Shown: positions 22,901 to 36,047, counted from the stretch's first letter. The stretch: 64,000 nt of DNA from Pyxicephalus adspersus (GCF_032062135.1 NC_092859.1:127620376-127684375); one strand, 5' to 3'. The notes: a model not told the origin generated them from the letters alone. Numbers and translations are program-made.

Positions 22901-25693
22901 ACAGGGAGATCAAATATTTCACATGGTTGCTGCGTGGATTGTAGTCACTTAAATTCAGACTCTCTTCAATCTGATAGAACTTCAAAATGACCTTCACTCT
23001 AACCCTTAAAAGCAGAGTTCTAGTACAAAGAGTAAATGAAGAAAGGTGGAGAAAGGTATTGCCGGAACCATTTTTTTCAGAAGAATGAAGCTCTCACTCA
23101 GCGAATTGCTTTGGATTTTTTATCCAGGCACAAAGCAGCATTTAAAGTCATTCATAAGGGATAATTTTTTGTATGTTTCCTATGACTACTAAGCAATTCC
23201 CAGTATTTACTATGTAAACAATGTACTAAGCCAAAGGGCTTAACAAAATTATAAACTGAATCTATATACAGGATGAGGGCATTCACATATTTTTACTTAC
23301 AAGCAATAGACAAGCCTAAAAAACAGGCTCTCACTGACTTTTGTTGTTTGGCTCTGTGGAGTAGATCAAATTTTACAATAGAACTAGAAATATTTTCTCA
23401 GCAGCTCAGCTCACCAGACACTTTGCAACTTTCCAGTCTTTAAACCTCTATTATAAATATAGAATATTATATATACTCAAGTGTAAACTGAGATTTTTTT
23501 TAGACTTAATATTGCCTGCAAGCTCTTGATAACAAAAATAGCAGTCCTAATTCACTGTTCCAACAATTTGTTGCCACAACTCTTCTCGGTTGATGCCCAG
23601 TTTTATTCATCCAACTTCCTATAAGCCTATGGTATTGAGGCTGCACTCAATGCTCTGAACTCTAGAAATGCTGCAGAGAGTGGTGTCACACTATTATTTG
23701 TCACCACTTTTCTACAGAATGTAGAAAACAGACAGAAGAAAACGTAGACAATTCCAAAGAAAGTTTCAATCTGATTGGAGCCTGTAAGAAAACAAATTAC
23801 CTTTAACTTAACTCAATTCTGTATGTGAGAAAGAGCAAAGAGCCTACAGTGTTTTCTATTTTATATAAAAATAAAACTAGATTTTACACAAAGGGTTTAT
23901 GAAAACAAACAAAAAGGATTTTACAGTTTTTGCATGAAAATTGTTTGTGATTTATTCTGAAAAGGTGCTCCAAACTCTTTATGCTTGTTTTCAAAGCAAT
24001 GTCTTTGATTATAGATTTGCAAGTCAAAAGGCACATTTGGTATACAGCAGGCAAACGTTAATTATTCTTCAGGTAGTTTATATTCTTTACTTGTCTTTTG
24101 TTTGATTTCAGCAGCACACCTAAAAGCCTGCAATAAATAGTAATAACAACACCACACCGAAGTATGTTTATGCCCAGGGAATGTTTAAGGAATACATAAC
24201 TTTAGGGCAGCTGTAATGACAAGCAGGTATAAAAAATCTATAGTGCATTGTGACAAAGCATCTTATGTCTAAGAAGCTACCTTGTGCTCAGCATTAATTA
24301 TTATGTATTTAAAATACAATCTCAGTGGAAGTTTGCCAAAGTGTTTTTACATATAATCCTTTGACAGTGCTGAGCTTCACCTTGTACAGATTTAGACATA
24401 CAGCCTAGTTTTAGCTTCATCAATTTACCATAAAGGTGACTTTTTGAGGGCAGCACACTCACTACTTTTTTGCATACAGTCTATGTAAGCCTCAGCTTCC
24501 AGGTTCTTTACCAGGTTGGATGATTTCTAACATTAGCCACCTCCTTCATCTGTGTATAAAGGGTAGTTCATACTATGGTGCCAATGTCACCAGTGGCGTT
24601 CTGTACGCTAATGAACTCCACCTAGTTAAGCCAAATCCCTGTGCATTGACAAGAGAATAAATAAATTACCGTATGCCTTGTTTTCCTTGTATGTCAGCAT
24701 TGTAAATATTTATGACATCAGGTGTGTCATTTTATTGTGTTTAACTTGAATTGTCTAAATAGGATTTGTTTTTTTCTCAGGTGCAGACTGTTCTATTCTT
24801 CTGTACCTGTTTAGACAAAGTCATTTCTAGACATAAGCATGTATTTGGGGCAAAATGGTGGAAGAGCACAATTGTACATTTAAATATTTATACATTGTCT
24901 CTCAGTCTCAATGTTCTAATATTTGGCTGGCTACCTGGTAAATAGGCCTCCTTAGCAAAGTAGGACTGATGTGCAAGAGAATAAGTGAAGGATTATTGAA
25001 TTATTGATCTTGTAACTAGTCTTATGGGTGATGTAAAAGCAGGCGAACATTTGGGAGGTTCTATATTGGTATTCAGGTAAACATGTTTAATAGCACAATC
25101 CCTTACCAGCAGCAGGCACCAGTGTATGTAGAATGCAGTTTCTGTCTTAACATAAATGCATGTGTGTTATAGCATGTGTTTGATGATCGATACATTTTTA
25201 AAATGGTATCAGTTAGAGCTAGAAATCATGTCGTTATTGGGTGTGCAAATTGTTGCATCTACAAAAGGGAACAAAGTAAATTTTTTTTTTAGCTATAATG
25301 GCGGGAGATAGAGTAGAATATTTGTTGAATAGTTCCCTTCTCTTAAAACCCAAAGCCTACGTTTGGATCCTTTTAGGATGATGTCTCATTGTCTATAGAA
25401 AACAAAAGGACAAGGTAAAACTAACATCTAATTAATATTGGCATATCACTTGCATAGTACTAAAGGTAATTTTTGCTTTTCAGTTGTATGCAGGATTCAA
25501 ATTGGTGACATATTTACTTATTGGCACCAGCCTACATTCAACCATCCATAGGAGTATGCATTGTAATGTGCACATAAATGTCCACAACAGAACTGTTTCC
25601 TGTGCCTATTGTATACTTGCTGTGAACTCAACTGGGTGCAAAAAAAAAAGTTGCTACTAGTGATTACTGTCATTTTGGGGGGCAAAGGGAGGG

Positions 25694-25725
<32 letters not shown>

Positions 25726-26089
25726 TATGACTTTGTTGCCGAGTAACTGCCAAGAACTGTTCATTCTTGTCTGTTAATGGAATGTAAATCTCTATTCCAT
25801 TTAGTTAAATTCTGGAACAGTGCATGGTTTCTTCAGTACCCAGTAACATGTTATACCCAAACATTGATCTGAGTGAAAATGCTGGAAAAAAAATGAGGCA
25901 GCTTTGAAGCCTTTGTCAAATATTTGTCAAGTGACATGTAGCAGCTACTCTACAAAAAAAGCGTGTATATTTAGATCTTCTGAAAGTTAACAACCACTAG
26001 AAATCAAGATACTGGATACGGGGAAAGAAACAAGTATATGCCTTCAATTTATAGGAATATACATAAAAAGAAGTTCTAGCTAAGGTGCA
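19992..26089. other. Intron, 6 kb; no gene recognised
   Basis: AT-rich intron. A 128-codon open frame at 21159-21545 lies in a locally less AT-rich stretch (21160-21720) that may be an old repeat, but I could not place it. A (TA)n(CA)n microsatellite lies at 25695-25726. No splice-bounded conserved exon was found. Confidence 0.5.
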
Positions 26090-26341
26090 ATATGACTCAA
26101 CGAGAGAGAGAGAGAGCAGCCTCTGTGTTCCTTTGTCACACTACGGGTCCTGTGCTACCACAAGCGAGGAACTATGGCAACCCTTACTGATATGAGTGGG
26201 CGTAACCAGAACTGAGCCAGGGCTCCGCGATCGACTTGCGTAACAATGGCAATCCACCCCTGACTTGGATAATGTCCCACGCCACACCTGAAGATCTCTC
26301 ACAGCACACTAGTGTGCCGCGGCACAGTGGTTAAAAATCAC
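26090..26341. mobile_element. Probable hAT-type non-autonomous remnant (right end only)
   Basis: The stretch ends GTGTGCCGCGGCACAGTGGT followed by TAAAAATCACTG. The complement of that end, CAGTGATTTTTAACCACTG, has the CAGTG(N)AACC(N)CTG form of hAT/Charlie-like termini. A GC-richer interior with GAGAGAGAGAG precedes it. I could not find a matching left end, so the boundary is approximate. Confidence 0.45.
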
Positions 26342-26481
26342 TGGTATAGACTATTCATATATTCGCAAGACAGTGTGGTCAGAGGTTATGCGCTGCTTTA
26401 CGTAGTAAATAGGCAAAAAAAAATTTTTTCTACTTACACATGTATTACCTTTCTTTCAGATCATGTTTCTCTGCTGTTTCT

Positions 26482-28314
26482 CGTTGTAAGTGCCTAAACA
26501 ACGCTGATTCATTTTGTTATATCTGTGGCAGTTTCACCATTCCCAGTTAAAGGGGGAACATCAGCACATTTGTAGAGCAAGCCTATTTGGCTTCCTATTT
26601 GGCCAAGTTAAACTTGGTGATCAAGATAAGTCCTGGGCCCCTGATAAGGTGTGCAAACAGTGTGTCCTGGGTTTACAGATGTGGACAAAGGAAACACGTG
26701 ATAAGATGTCATTTGGTATACCTATGGTTAGGCGAGAGCCAGGAGATTATTTCAGTGACTGTTACTTTTGTATAGTGAAAACTTCAAGACATAACAAGAA
26801 AAATAAAAGTAACATAGAGTATGGTAGTCTACCATGGGCTATATGCCCAGTGGCTCATTCAGATGAAATCCCAGTGCCGGTTTATATTACATTACCCTCC
26901 CTCTAAAGAACATGATTATGGTAATGAACTAGGTGACAACAATGATGAGGAGTTTAAAATTGAAGAGGACTCCGTTCCTAAGGGATTTGATCAGCATGAG
27001 TTCAGGGATTTGGCACGTGATTTGGGACTATCGAAGAAGGCAGAAAAATTGCATTTTTTCAGTACTTTAGAACTGACAGTGGTTTTTTGTATTGCCATAA
27101 GATACCTGGTATATTGGAAGAATTGGGAATTCCAATCTATACCTCAACTGAATGGCGACTATTCATTGATAGCTCAAAGCGCAGCTTAAAATTTGTCCTT
27201 CTTCACAATGGCAATATATTTGGATCAGTCCCAATTGGCCATTCAGTTTTTTCTTTGTGAGGAATATGCAGACATAAAGAAAGTCATTGAGATGTTGCAA
27301 TATCACCAACACAATTGGGTCCTCAGTGTTGACCTTAAAATGGTATGCTTCCTTCTTGGTCAGCAACGCGGATANNNNNNNNNNNNNNNNNNNNNNNNNN
27401 NNNNNNNNNNNNNNNNNNNNNNNNNNNNNNNNNNNNNNNNNNNNNNNNNNNNNNNNNNNNNNNNNNNNNNNNNNNNNNNNNNNNNNNNNNNNNNNNNNNN
27501 NNNNNNNNNNNNNNNNNNNNNNNNNNNNNNNNNNNNNNNNNNNNNNNNNNNNNNNNNNNNNNNNNNNNNNNNNNNNNNNNNNNNNNNNNNNNNNNNNNNN
27601 NNNNNNNNNNNNNNNNNNNNNNNNNNNNNNNNNNNNNNNNNNNNNNNNNNNNNNNNNNNNNNNNNNNNNNNNNNNNNNNNNNNNNNNNNNNNNNNNNNNN
27701 NNNNNNNNNNNNNNNNNNNNNNNNNNNNNNNNNNNNNNNNNNNNNNNNNNNNNNNNNNNNNNNNNNNNNNNNNNNNNNNNNNNNNNNNNNNNNNNNNNNN
27801 NNNNNNNNNNNNNNNNNNNNNNNNNNNNNNNNNNNNNNNNNNNNNNNNNNNNNNNNNNNNNNNNNNNNNNNNNNNNNNNNNNNNNNNNNNNNNNNNNNNN
27901 NNNNNNNNAGACTATTTCAAGTACCTCATTTTGGCATTTCCCAGCCTCTCATATGAAAAAATAAAGACCGGTGTGTTTGATGGTCTACAGATTCAGCAGA
28001 TCATCAAAGATGAACATTTCATCAGGACAATGTCAGAAGTCGAAAAGAATGCTTGGTTATCTTTTAAAGCCGTTGTCAAGGACTTTCTTGGAAACACACA
28101 AGCAAATAATTACACAGAAATTGTCCAGAAACTCTTGGAGAGCTACAAAATTCTTGGTTGCAATATGAGCATCAAAATGCATTTTCGACATAGCCATCTT
28201 TCTAAATTTCCAGGAAATCTTGGTGCAGTCAGTGATGAGTAAGGTGAAGGATTCCACTAGGGTTTGAAGGTCGGTATCAGGGTAGATGGGATGAACATAT
28301 GATGGCTGAGTAAC
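26482..28314 (+). pseudogene. Broken copy 1 of an uncharacterised multi-copy zinc-motif protein family
   Basis: Shifted plus-strand frames carry conserved pieces in order: CKCLNNADSFCYICG at 26485-26530, LGDQDKSWAPDKVCKQCV (26620-26670), MSFGIPMVRREPGD and FSDCYFCIV (26700-26775), PVAHSDEIPVPV (26848-26883), an acidic stretch ELGDNNDEEFKIEED (26920-26970), LLHNGNI (27201-27221), VLSVDLKMVCFLLGQQRG (27320-27372), then after the gap a FKYLILAFPSLSYEKIK-like segment and an LGAVSDE segment (28222-28242). I know this pattern from predicted uncharacterised proteins, often in many copies, in vertebrate and arthropod genomes; I know no assigned function. Paired cysteines suggest zinc binding. There are stops at 26547 and 26905, frameshifts, and an internal deletion near 27040 relative to copy 2. 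Probably a mobile-element gene. Confidence 0.7.
27375..27908. other. Assembly gap (534 N)
   Basis: Unknown bases inside copy 1 of the uncharacterised family. Judging by copy 2, only about 200-250 bp of coding sequence should be missing here. Confidence 0.99.
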
Positions 28315-31274
28315 TACAAAAAAGTAGATTGGTGGGGGAAAAAGCAGGGATTGGTGAGTCTGTGGAAGTAAAGGTGAGTGAATTGTTTTTTGTTTTTTTT
28401 TTTGCTAAGTTCTGCTTTAAACATGCAGCTGAGCAGGACTGAACCAGAACTCAGCTCCCAAGACCCAGTGCAAACTTTTAATTGTCTGCTCTGTGTAAAC
28501 TGTTTTGTCTTTCAGCATGATTTGGAGGAGTAGGTGTCTCTGCATACAAATTCATAGTTGTCTAGGGAATCAGGTAACTGGCAACAACATACTGGCAACA
28601 CTGCAGAGACAAATTGTTATTTTAAATTTCCACACCTGACAATTTTTTTTTCTATTATTTTATGGATAGACTGAACGGGAGTTTAATTGGGGAAAAATAT
28701 TATTTGTCCCTACCCTATCTAAAACAAAATAAAAGGATTAGCCTGATTTGGGCTTTAAATGAATATTTTGGCTTGAATTACTCTTTCAACTGAAGCAAAA
28801 ATTGGTCCATATTTTAGTTTATCCATAGAACTATCCCATTAAACAACATCTTTGAAGGTGTTCAGCAACAACACTTCTTTACCATGTATTTTGGATGCAC
28901 TTTGATTCAACTTAAATGGCAAACTTCAGGTGAACACAATATATCCTGTACTGTATTCCCTTCCTTCCAATGCACTGTAGCACATTGTGTAAAATAACTT
29001 GAAAATAATTTATTTTTTAAACCCCTGTTTTTGCCTGTGTTGATCAGAGCAGCAAAATGCATGTCAACATGTCTAAAAGTCTGGAAACAAAACAGCTTTA
29101 CAAGTGATTATTACTTTTAATCAAGAAAAACATATAAGTAATTAATCTGAATATGATGTTACTGAAGATTTGCTTCAGTGGGCTCACTGCTATTGTGATG
29201 ACAGAATAGCTGGCTGAAACAAGAGTACTACATGTCTGTCATATTTAATACCTTTCTTAAAGCCCAAGGCATTCTGGCATGCCACTGTACACAGCCTCCT
29301 ATATTTAGCAGATTAGATTGATTTTTGTTATTCTCTTGGAATTCAGAGGGAGATGTATGTTCCACTGCAATCTCCCTTGAGGTGCTGTTTGATCTTGTGT
29401 GAAAATAACTTGTCATCATTAGGATCACGGAAAAAGTGATATTTGAGCTACATGTATTGCACCAAAAAAGTCCTTGTACACCATCCAATAAAAGTGAAAT
29501 ATACCCACATAATAAAAAAATATAAGGAGGTGCAGCAAGGTGCAGCAAAGTGTTAACAGCTTCCAGCAATTACAGCTTTGGCTATGTTTATGGTCTCAGT
29601 GGTTGTAGGTTACTGTGCAATGACCTTGTGTAGTTATAGGTCCTAGCCCATCACCTAAAAGCATGAAGCAGGCTACAAAAACAGCGACAAGCATGAAGGA
29701 TGCAATATAATTGCTATACCCAATGGATCTTACTATACCGTGCAGATAATCAATCTTGCTTGTTAACGGTAGGCAATTAGAATGTTTGTAATGCAGACTA
29801 GCTTCATAAAGGAATTCAAACACATGATGGACATTTTTTTCCCAATTTCACAGATGTGAATCAATAGCTATAAAGAAGGTCAGTGCACAGGATAAACACA
29901 TGTATGTCTGCAAAACTACAACTTTTAATATAATGCATTGTGTCCTGAACTTGTGAGAGCATATTTTTTAACACACCTTCTTCTCTGAACCTCTCTGACA
30001 CTTCACTCAGACAAAGACACAAATGGTAATAAGTTATTGATTTACACAATCTTTATAGCTGTTAAGCTGACAGTTCGATGCCATGAAGCTAGAATGAAAT
30101 CTCACAAAAGTATATGTCAAAAACTAAAAGGAAATTAATACATTATTCTGTTTGGCGAAGTGTTATCAATTATTGTGCATCTTTTCTTAAAGGGATGTCA
30201 GCCATTATAAAAGTTCCATTTAAAACCAGACACGATAAGGTACAATAAATGTGTGTCAGAAGCCCTTCCCTTTAATAAACTAAACCAGTAAAACAAAATA
30301 TGTCAACGTGAATAGCCTAAAGAATAGGTAAGTGAATGATTTTTACTTGAATAAAAATGGTAAAAAACAAGAAGGAAGGCTCCAAAGAACAGCACTACAC
30401 ATACACCAACAGTGTGACAGTGTGACCACATAAAAATTATCAATCTTTTTGGGAGAAAGAAGTCTCTCTTTCTCTCTTTGTCTTGAGGGATGTCTCCTTC
30501 TCAAAGAGACATATGATGTCTTTGTGGTTACATGACAGATACATTCACACTGCTGCATTTTTACACCAACCTTAAAAATACGATATAGTTTCAATTATAA
30601 TCATCTAGACTACCTGTTCAAATGAGATCACTAAAATGGGGGATATCTCAGTGAGTGCCTTTTAAAAACATTAACAAATCTTTTAAATAGTTCCAAACAA
30701 CTATTACATACTATATTTTGAGGCATATATATATATATATATATATATATAATGTCTATTTGGTATAATTCATGTGCATGCATTATTAATTATTAATTTA
30801 TTACATTATTAATATTCTTATGATTCAGGGGGTCATTTTTGTCAATTATCAAAAGTTGCTTTCTATTACCTTTATCAACCAACATTTTTTGGTATTGCCT
30901 TCTAAAATTAGTTTCATTGAGTTACTGAGAGTTAGAGTTTCCAAGGACAAAGGCTTACCTACCCTCAGCAACCTGTGCAGTAAGTGTACTTGTTCTGAAA
31001 TGATCCTTCATTAGAAAGAAAACTGACAGGTGAATTGGGCTTGGTCCTCATGGAAAGCTTCTCAAGGGACACTTATTCAAAAATATTTATAACAGCAAAT
31101 TTAAAGTTTAAAATAGCTGACAGGTTGATTTTAAAGTGGAATATTCCCTTGTAGTTGCCTTGTCAGGCAAATAATTGCCGCTCAAAGCTACTTGCAAAAG
31201 CCCATAGTATGACATGCTCTAAATGTGTCAGTAGATGTAGTATTGTATAATGGCAAATAGAGTACAATATTTAC
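28315..31274. other. Intron; no gene recognised
   Basis: AT-rich intron. A 113-codon minus-strand frame at 29228-29569 has no splice context or known family. A (TA)n microsatellite is at 30726-30752. Confidence 0.5.
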
Positions 31275-31360
31275 CTTCTAATGCATACTTCATATCCTGA
31301 GCAAACAGGTTCCATGTCACCTCTGCACTTAGCTTGCCCATGTTCAGTTCCTGGGGGAAC
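31275..31360 (-). CDS. UNC13C: UNC13C internal exon (second in view), 28 codons plus split bases
   Basis: The 86-nt minus-strand exon supplies the third base of a Gln codon, then encodes [20 protein letters not shown] followed by QDMKYALE, ending with one base of the next Glu codon. The acceptor is TATCTCCTGCAG and the donor GTAAAT (31274-31269). The string [23 protein letters not shown] is nearly invariant in UNC13 proteins, just before MHD1. It is isolated between introns of 10.7 and 20.2 kb, so it is easy to miss. Confidence 0.95.
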
Positions 31361-33235
31361 CTGCAGGAGATACATCCAGGAATAAAGTGATAACACTGAA
31401 TAAACATCAAGTAACCTCTTGATTATTTTACATACTTAAATTTAAATCAACAGTATTTATATTTTTAGAAATATATAAAAAATACAACAAATATTTAAAC
31501 CATATATGGCAAGTAAATATACATATTGTATATTTAAATCAACCTCACTGTTTATAAAATTTTAGAAATATTGTTTTTTTTTTTTCTTTATGGGCTTAGC
31601 CTGCCTTTTTTTTTCAAGACATCATTTGGTAAACAAGGACTGTTTTTGTATATGGCATCTCTAGAAACCATGCAGTGTTCTGCCCGTGTTGCACAAGATG
31701 GTACCCCTATTGATATGATGTTTTCCTACTTCTGTATTTAGCTACCCTGTAAACATCATATCAATCTGGATTTTATATTATGGCAGTAAATCAAATGCTG
31801 GCATTGGTCCATTAGCACTATGTTTGTTGTTTGCTTCCAATTTTAGTCTGGAGGCATGACTTATCAGAATAACACATATGTAAAAAATCAGTTATTCTCC
31901 AACTCTTAATTTGGGACTTTTTCCTAGCCTATATAACTCGGGCTTGTATGAGAGCCATGTGCAAAATGCTAACATGACAAATACAGGAATATTACAAACA
32001 ATATTGTATCTATATACCTGTACACTATAATTGAATTTAGTTATTTATACAGAACCTTGTTTTATTACTGTGTCCTAAACATATGCAATATTTAACACTG
32101 CTATGATATTACTATCATTTCGATTTCTAAGGATGACATAGAAAATTGATATTTAGGACCTTCATATGTGAGTGTAGAGTATGCCATTACTCCTATTACA
32201 CATTAATCACCTGTGGCACAATGATTTATGTCTTGTGGGCAAAACAATTTTGATATACAAGTACAATACCTACAGCATATTGGTTTAGAGGAAGAAATTT
32301 AACATACAATTTTTCATAACATCCCTAACTGTATTTGTAAATGGCATGGGAGCTAGGTGACAGGATAAAATAGTTGACCTTATCAAGTTTTCTGCTCCTC
32401 CTATACTATCCAGGGTGGGGGGTCCTTGACTGAGTTGTATTATTTAAATTGCAATCGAGAAAATTGATGTATTTTCCTGGAAGTGCTAGCTATGTAGAAT
32501 ATTTAATTTTAGAACACTGGCTCAACCAAATGCTTGGTTCTTAAGAAAGATCAGACTTTACAGCAGACTGTACCTGTAGATTGAAATTAGTATTATATAC
32601 CAGAAAAATCTATAGTTTGCAAATTTACTAATTTGTTCTTTATAAAAGTGTGACAATTTGCCAAACTGCACAATTTACTGATGCTTGATTATCTGAATTT
32701 CTTTATTCTATTCACAATTAGGAAATGAATATTATAAAGTTCATAAAACCAATGTAGTTAAAATTTGGGAGAAGCAGTATATTCTGGTTCTGTACTGGAC
32801 TGTACATTACTCATGGATTGTCCCTAATACAGATGTTGCTGAATGGGGGGGGGGGGGTATATTAAAAAATGTATTATTCAGGTGGAAAATAAAAATATCT
32901 AGGTGCCTAGACTTTCCTTTAAATGACCACACAAAAACATTTTAGACCAAGGCTTAAAATATAACCTTATGGATGAGTGATGGTCATCATTAAAAATATG
33001 GCACATTTATGGAGGGGGGGTGATCAAGGGCCAATATCGATGTAGTCAAACTGCCATTAAATTGCAAAAACGATAAAAGGTATGCAGTAGTATTCATACA
33101 TTAAGATAAGACAATAACTGGCTTGTGTGAAAATATACATATTATTTGATTTAGCATATTCATTTGCTATTGTCCTTCATCCAATTTTAACAACCCTCAC
33201 TCATCTAATAAGGCTTTCCATAAGATTATTATAAC
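31361..33235. other. Intron; no gene recognised
   Basis: AT-rich intron with an 11-G run near 32847-32857 and simple A/T-rich tracts. No reading frame with family resemblance. Confidence 0.55.
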
Positions 33236-33515
33236 AGGCACTGGTGTTGGAAGAGAAGATCTGGTAATCGGCATTCTAATTCATCTCCAAAGGGTTGAGG
33301 TCAGGACACTTCAATTCCTCCAGTCCAAAACGTACACACATAAGACTTTGTGGACCTAGTTTTGTGCGTATTGGTACTGTCATGGTAGCCCATCAAAAAG
33401 GCATTTTTTTCAAATAATAATACATGTTTAGAAGCTCTGGAAAATGTCTTTGCATGCTGTAGTATACAGATTTGGAGCAGTACCCACATACTTTTGGCTA
33501 CATAATATACATTTA
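33236..33515 (-). mobile_element. Decayed Tc1/mariner-like remnant with one terminal repeat
   Basis: CACTGGTGTTGGAAGAGAAG, AATTCATCTCCAAAGGGTTG followed by AGGTCAGGACA, and CTTCAATTCCTCCAGTCC match the reverse strand of a Tc1-like transposase gene. The right end CTTTTGGCTACATAATATAC resembles the family terminal repeat (GTATATTATGTAGCCAAAAG when complemented). Most of the middle of the gene is deleted. Confidence 0.65.
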
Positions 33516-34706
33516 CTTAAAAAAAACAGTTGTTTTGGTTCTCTTGGCCATACAGTTTAAAAATGGGGTTTTATAGTTTTGACTTCTAGTAAGCTAGTTA
33601 ACAACTGAGTAATTTGAAGCATATTTTTTTCTGTTAAAATCACAAATGTTATATTAATAGGCATCTATACATTAGGGTGGCTAAGCAGATTCAGTAAATA
33701 AAAAGGAAGATAATAACATAAATCAAACATAATAAAATACACATGGAGAATCATTGCAGTGTACAGCAAGTTAATTAATGTGATAAGTGCCTAAAGTCTT
33801 AACAGAAGACTTGCTCTCAGCTGGAAATGTTTGCTATGAATACAAAATTTTATCTCAACGTGGACAAACTACCATTCAGGAACACAACTTTTGAAATAGT
33901 AAAAAATATATCTATAGATCTTTATCAAATTACTAACTGCAAGGCTGGCAGGTTAGGTCGGCAACCACTGCCTGATAAAAGTTGCAAGTGCATTTTATTG
34001 TCTGTTTCTTAGGTGGATCTTTAAACTCCAGAAACCAAAAATCTAATAATAAAAAAAATTCCTAATTCTTCTGCAATTTGATGACTTCAAATAAAATCTC
34101 TTTGTTACATTAATACTATTTAGAATTATTAGCAGAGCAGGGAGCAAAGAAAAATGTAAAGCTAGGTTCAGACCTGACTCAGGATCAAGCAATTCTGAGC
34201 ATCTCCTGGCTCTCAATCACTCAGACCGTATCGCTGGTTCTTAACTAACCAGCATCTGCAGATTTGACAGTGGGTGTCAATAAGCAGTACTGTACCAGTA
34301 ACAGCTGTCCCTCATTCATTTTCTATGGGGCTGCTGCCAGGGTTGAAGCTACTTGTAGTATCCCCTATGATGCAGTGTCTCACTGGCATGAGGAAGCCAA
34401 CCTGAACATAGGTTTTTTTCCTGTCTACAGCAGACTGATAAATTAATTCTGCCAGTCTGCACGTCTAAGGTGAAATATACTGTTTTTATATACTGCAGTA
34501 ATCAAAAACTCATTTCTACAGGTTTTTATGTACAAAAAACTGTAGTCTTATTCTAATGTTATTTTAGGACAGTAAAAGGTTTTTGCAATTTCTTTGTGAT
34601 TGTAGTTGCATGCGCTTTGCACACCAAATGTTGCATAATTTACTTGCAGATCACAAGATAACATTCTGCTGCTTTAGCCAGTCCTGGACAAATAGAATAT
34701 CACCTA

Positions 34707-35267
34707 AAGCGTACCTATACTCACAAAATCAACTGTGCTATATGGATAACATAAGGCTAAGGTATAATCATCTGAATACTTTTTTTTCAGCTTGCTTTGA
34801 CCTTTTAACATGAAAAACGATTTCTAGCCAGTCCCCCAGGTCTCTCCATCGCCTAGGCGGTGAAGTGCAATCTGGGAAATGCCATCCTTGGTGGGATTGT
34901 TTATAATCCACTCCCACTGCCCTAATTATGCAGATTTTTTCTTTCCTTGCCTGTGACTCTTATGGATTTCAAATGCGACTGCTCAGTCTGTAGCTGCTTC
35001 CTGCTTCTTTTCAGCTTATGGGCTCCCTGTGCAGAGGGCTCCTGCTAGTGAGGGAGGGGGAGTGGGTGGAGAAAACAACAAGAGAGGAAGAAAACAAAAA
35101 ACTTGCCAGTCACAAGCTGGCCACTTCTAAACACTTCACAAATCATTACATTTTTCATTGATACAAGCTGACCCAGCCGGTGTCATCAGGAAGGACTGAC
35201 ATTTTAGTGCACGTAAGTAAGAATAGATTATTAATTGAAAGACTAGTTTTTGAGTTTAGTTCCTCTT
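34707..35267. mobile_element. TA-flanked MITE (Tc1/mariner-like), copy 2
   Basis: The left end AAGCGTACCTATACTC and the complemented right end AAGAGGAACTAAACTC match copy 1 at 3544-4074, and TA flanks both sides (34705-34706 and 35268-35269). It is 561 bp, with a GCCTAGGC-centred motif (34851-34858) corresponding to a CATAGGCGATC motif in copy 1. Interiors are otherwise much diverged. No reading frame. Confidence 0.78.
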
Positions 35268-35281
35268 TAAATTTTAAATTA

Positions 35282-35375
35282 CTTTTAAGAAATCCACTCC
35301 AGGTTTGCTGGGTCACCCAGCCTTATTGATGAAAGTATATCCTCTAGCCTTGCAGAGGTTTAATAAACCAGGCCC
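35282..35375. mobile_element. Fold-back MITE fragment, right half
   Basis: AATCCACTCCAGGTTTGCTG, GGTCACCCAGCCTTATTGAT, GAAAGTATATCCTCTAGCC and the end TTTAATAAACCAGGCCC match the right half of the element at 19765-19988. The left half is missing. It begins 15 bp after the TA MITE. Confidence 0.75.
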
Positions 35376-35754
35376 AATATGTGAACCTTTTAAATATTGG
35401 AAGACCCATAGGCATCTTTCAGAGGACCTTAGAGAGGTTTTGATCTTGGCATGGATCTTGGTAATATGGCTTGGCTCAAAGGTTACAGAAAATATTAGAG
35501 AAAATAATCCCTCCTAAAAATCCAGCAATCTCTGGAAAAAATATATATATATATTTATATATGTATATATACACGCACAATAATAAAAATGATGTGGAAT
35601 AAGAGGGGAGTCACAGAGGTGAAAAAGGTTATAAAACTATTTGATAGTGATTTTGAATACTGCAGTCCACTTTCAGTCCCTTTAACTCTTGTTTCAGATG
35701 GGAATATCATCTGCAGTTTAAAGTTTTCCTTAATTGTCTCCCGCCCCCGCACTG

Positions 35755-36047
35755 TTGTTGGTTGTGCCACCACAGGAGTAAGGTGAAGTGAGTTTAACTC
35801 TTTTTTAAAGACCAACTAAACCTCCATTTCAAATCTGCTAAAAATGTTAATGCTGTGCATACAGCACAAATTGTATGGTATACGATTAGGTTAGGGTTAC
35901 AGAATAAAAACATATGCTAGTAATTTTAAAATCCTGACAGGTTGTATATGCTCTCTTTGTCCCCATTGTATAGAACATATCCCAGTTTCTAAATGCTTTT
36001 TATGTACCCAAAGAACACATATCTGTCAAACTGAGGCAGAAAGGAGT
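35755..36047. repeat. Direct repeat pair, copy 1
   Basis: GTTGGTTGTGCCACCACAGG to CATATCTGTCAAACTGAG is repeated in the same orientation at 37078-37326. Shared blocks include AAGGTGAAGTGAGTTTA, CAGCACAAATTGTATG, AAATCCTGACAGGTTGTA and TTTCTAAATGCTTTTTATG. Copy 1 carries an extra segment of about 45 bp near 35815-35860. Confidence 0.85.

Noticed and set aside
27193..28242. 349-codon open frame
   Set aside because: It is joined through 534 unknown bases. The two ends are family fragments whose frame relation is unknown.
34150..34480. Possible MITE around AGGTTCAGACCTGAC
   Set aside because: End similarity is too weak and no target duplication was found.
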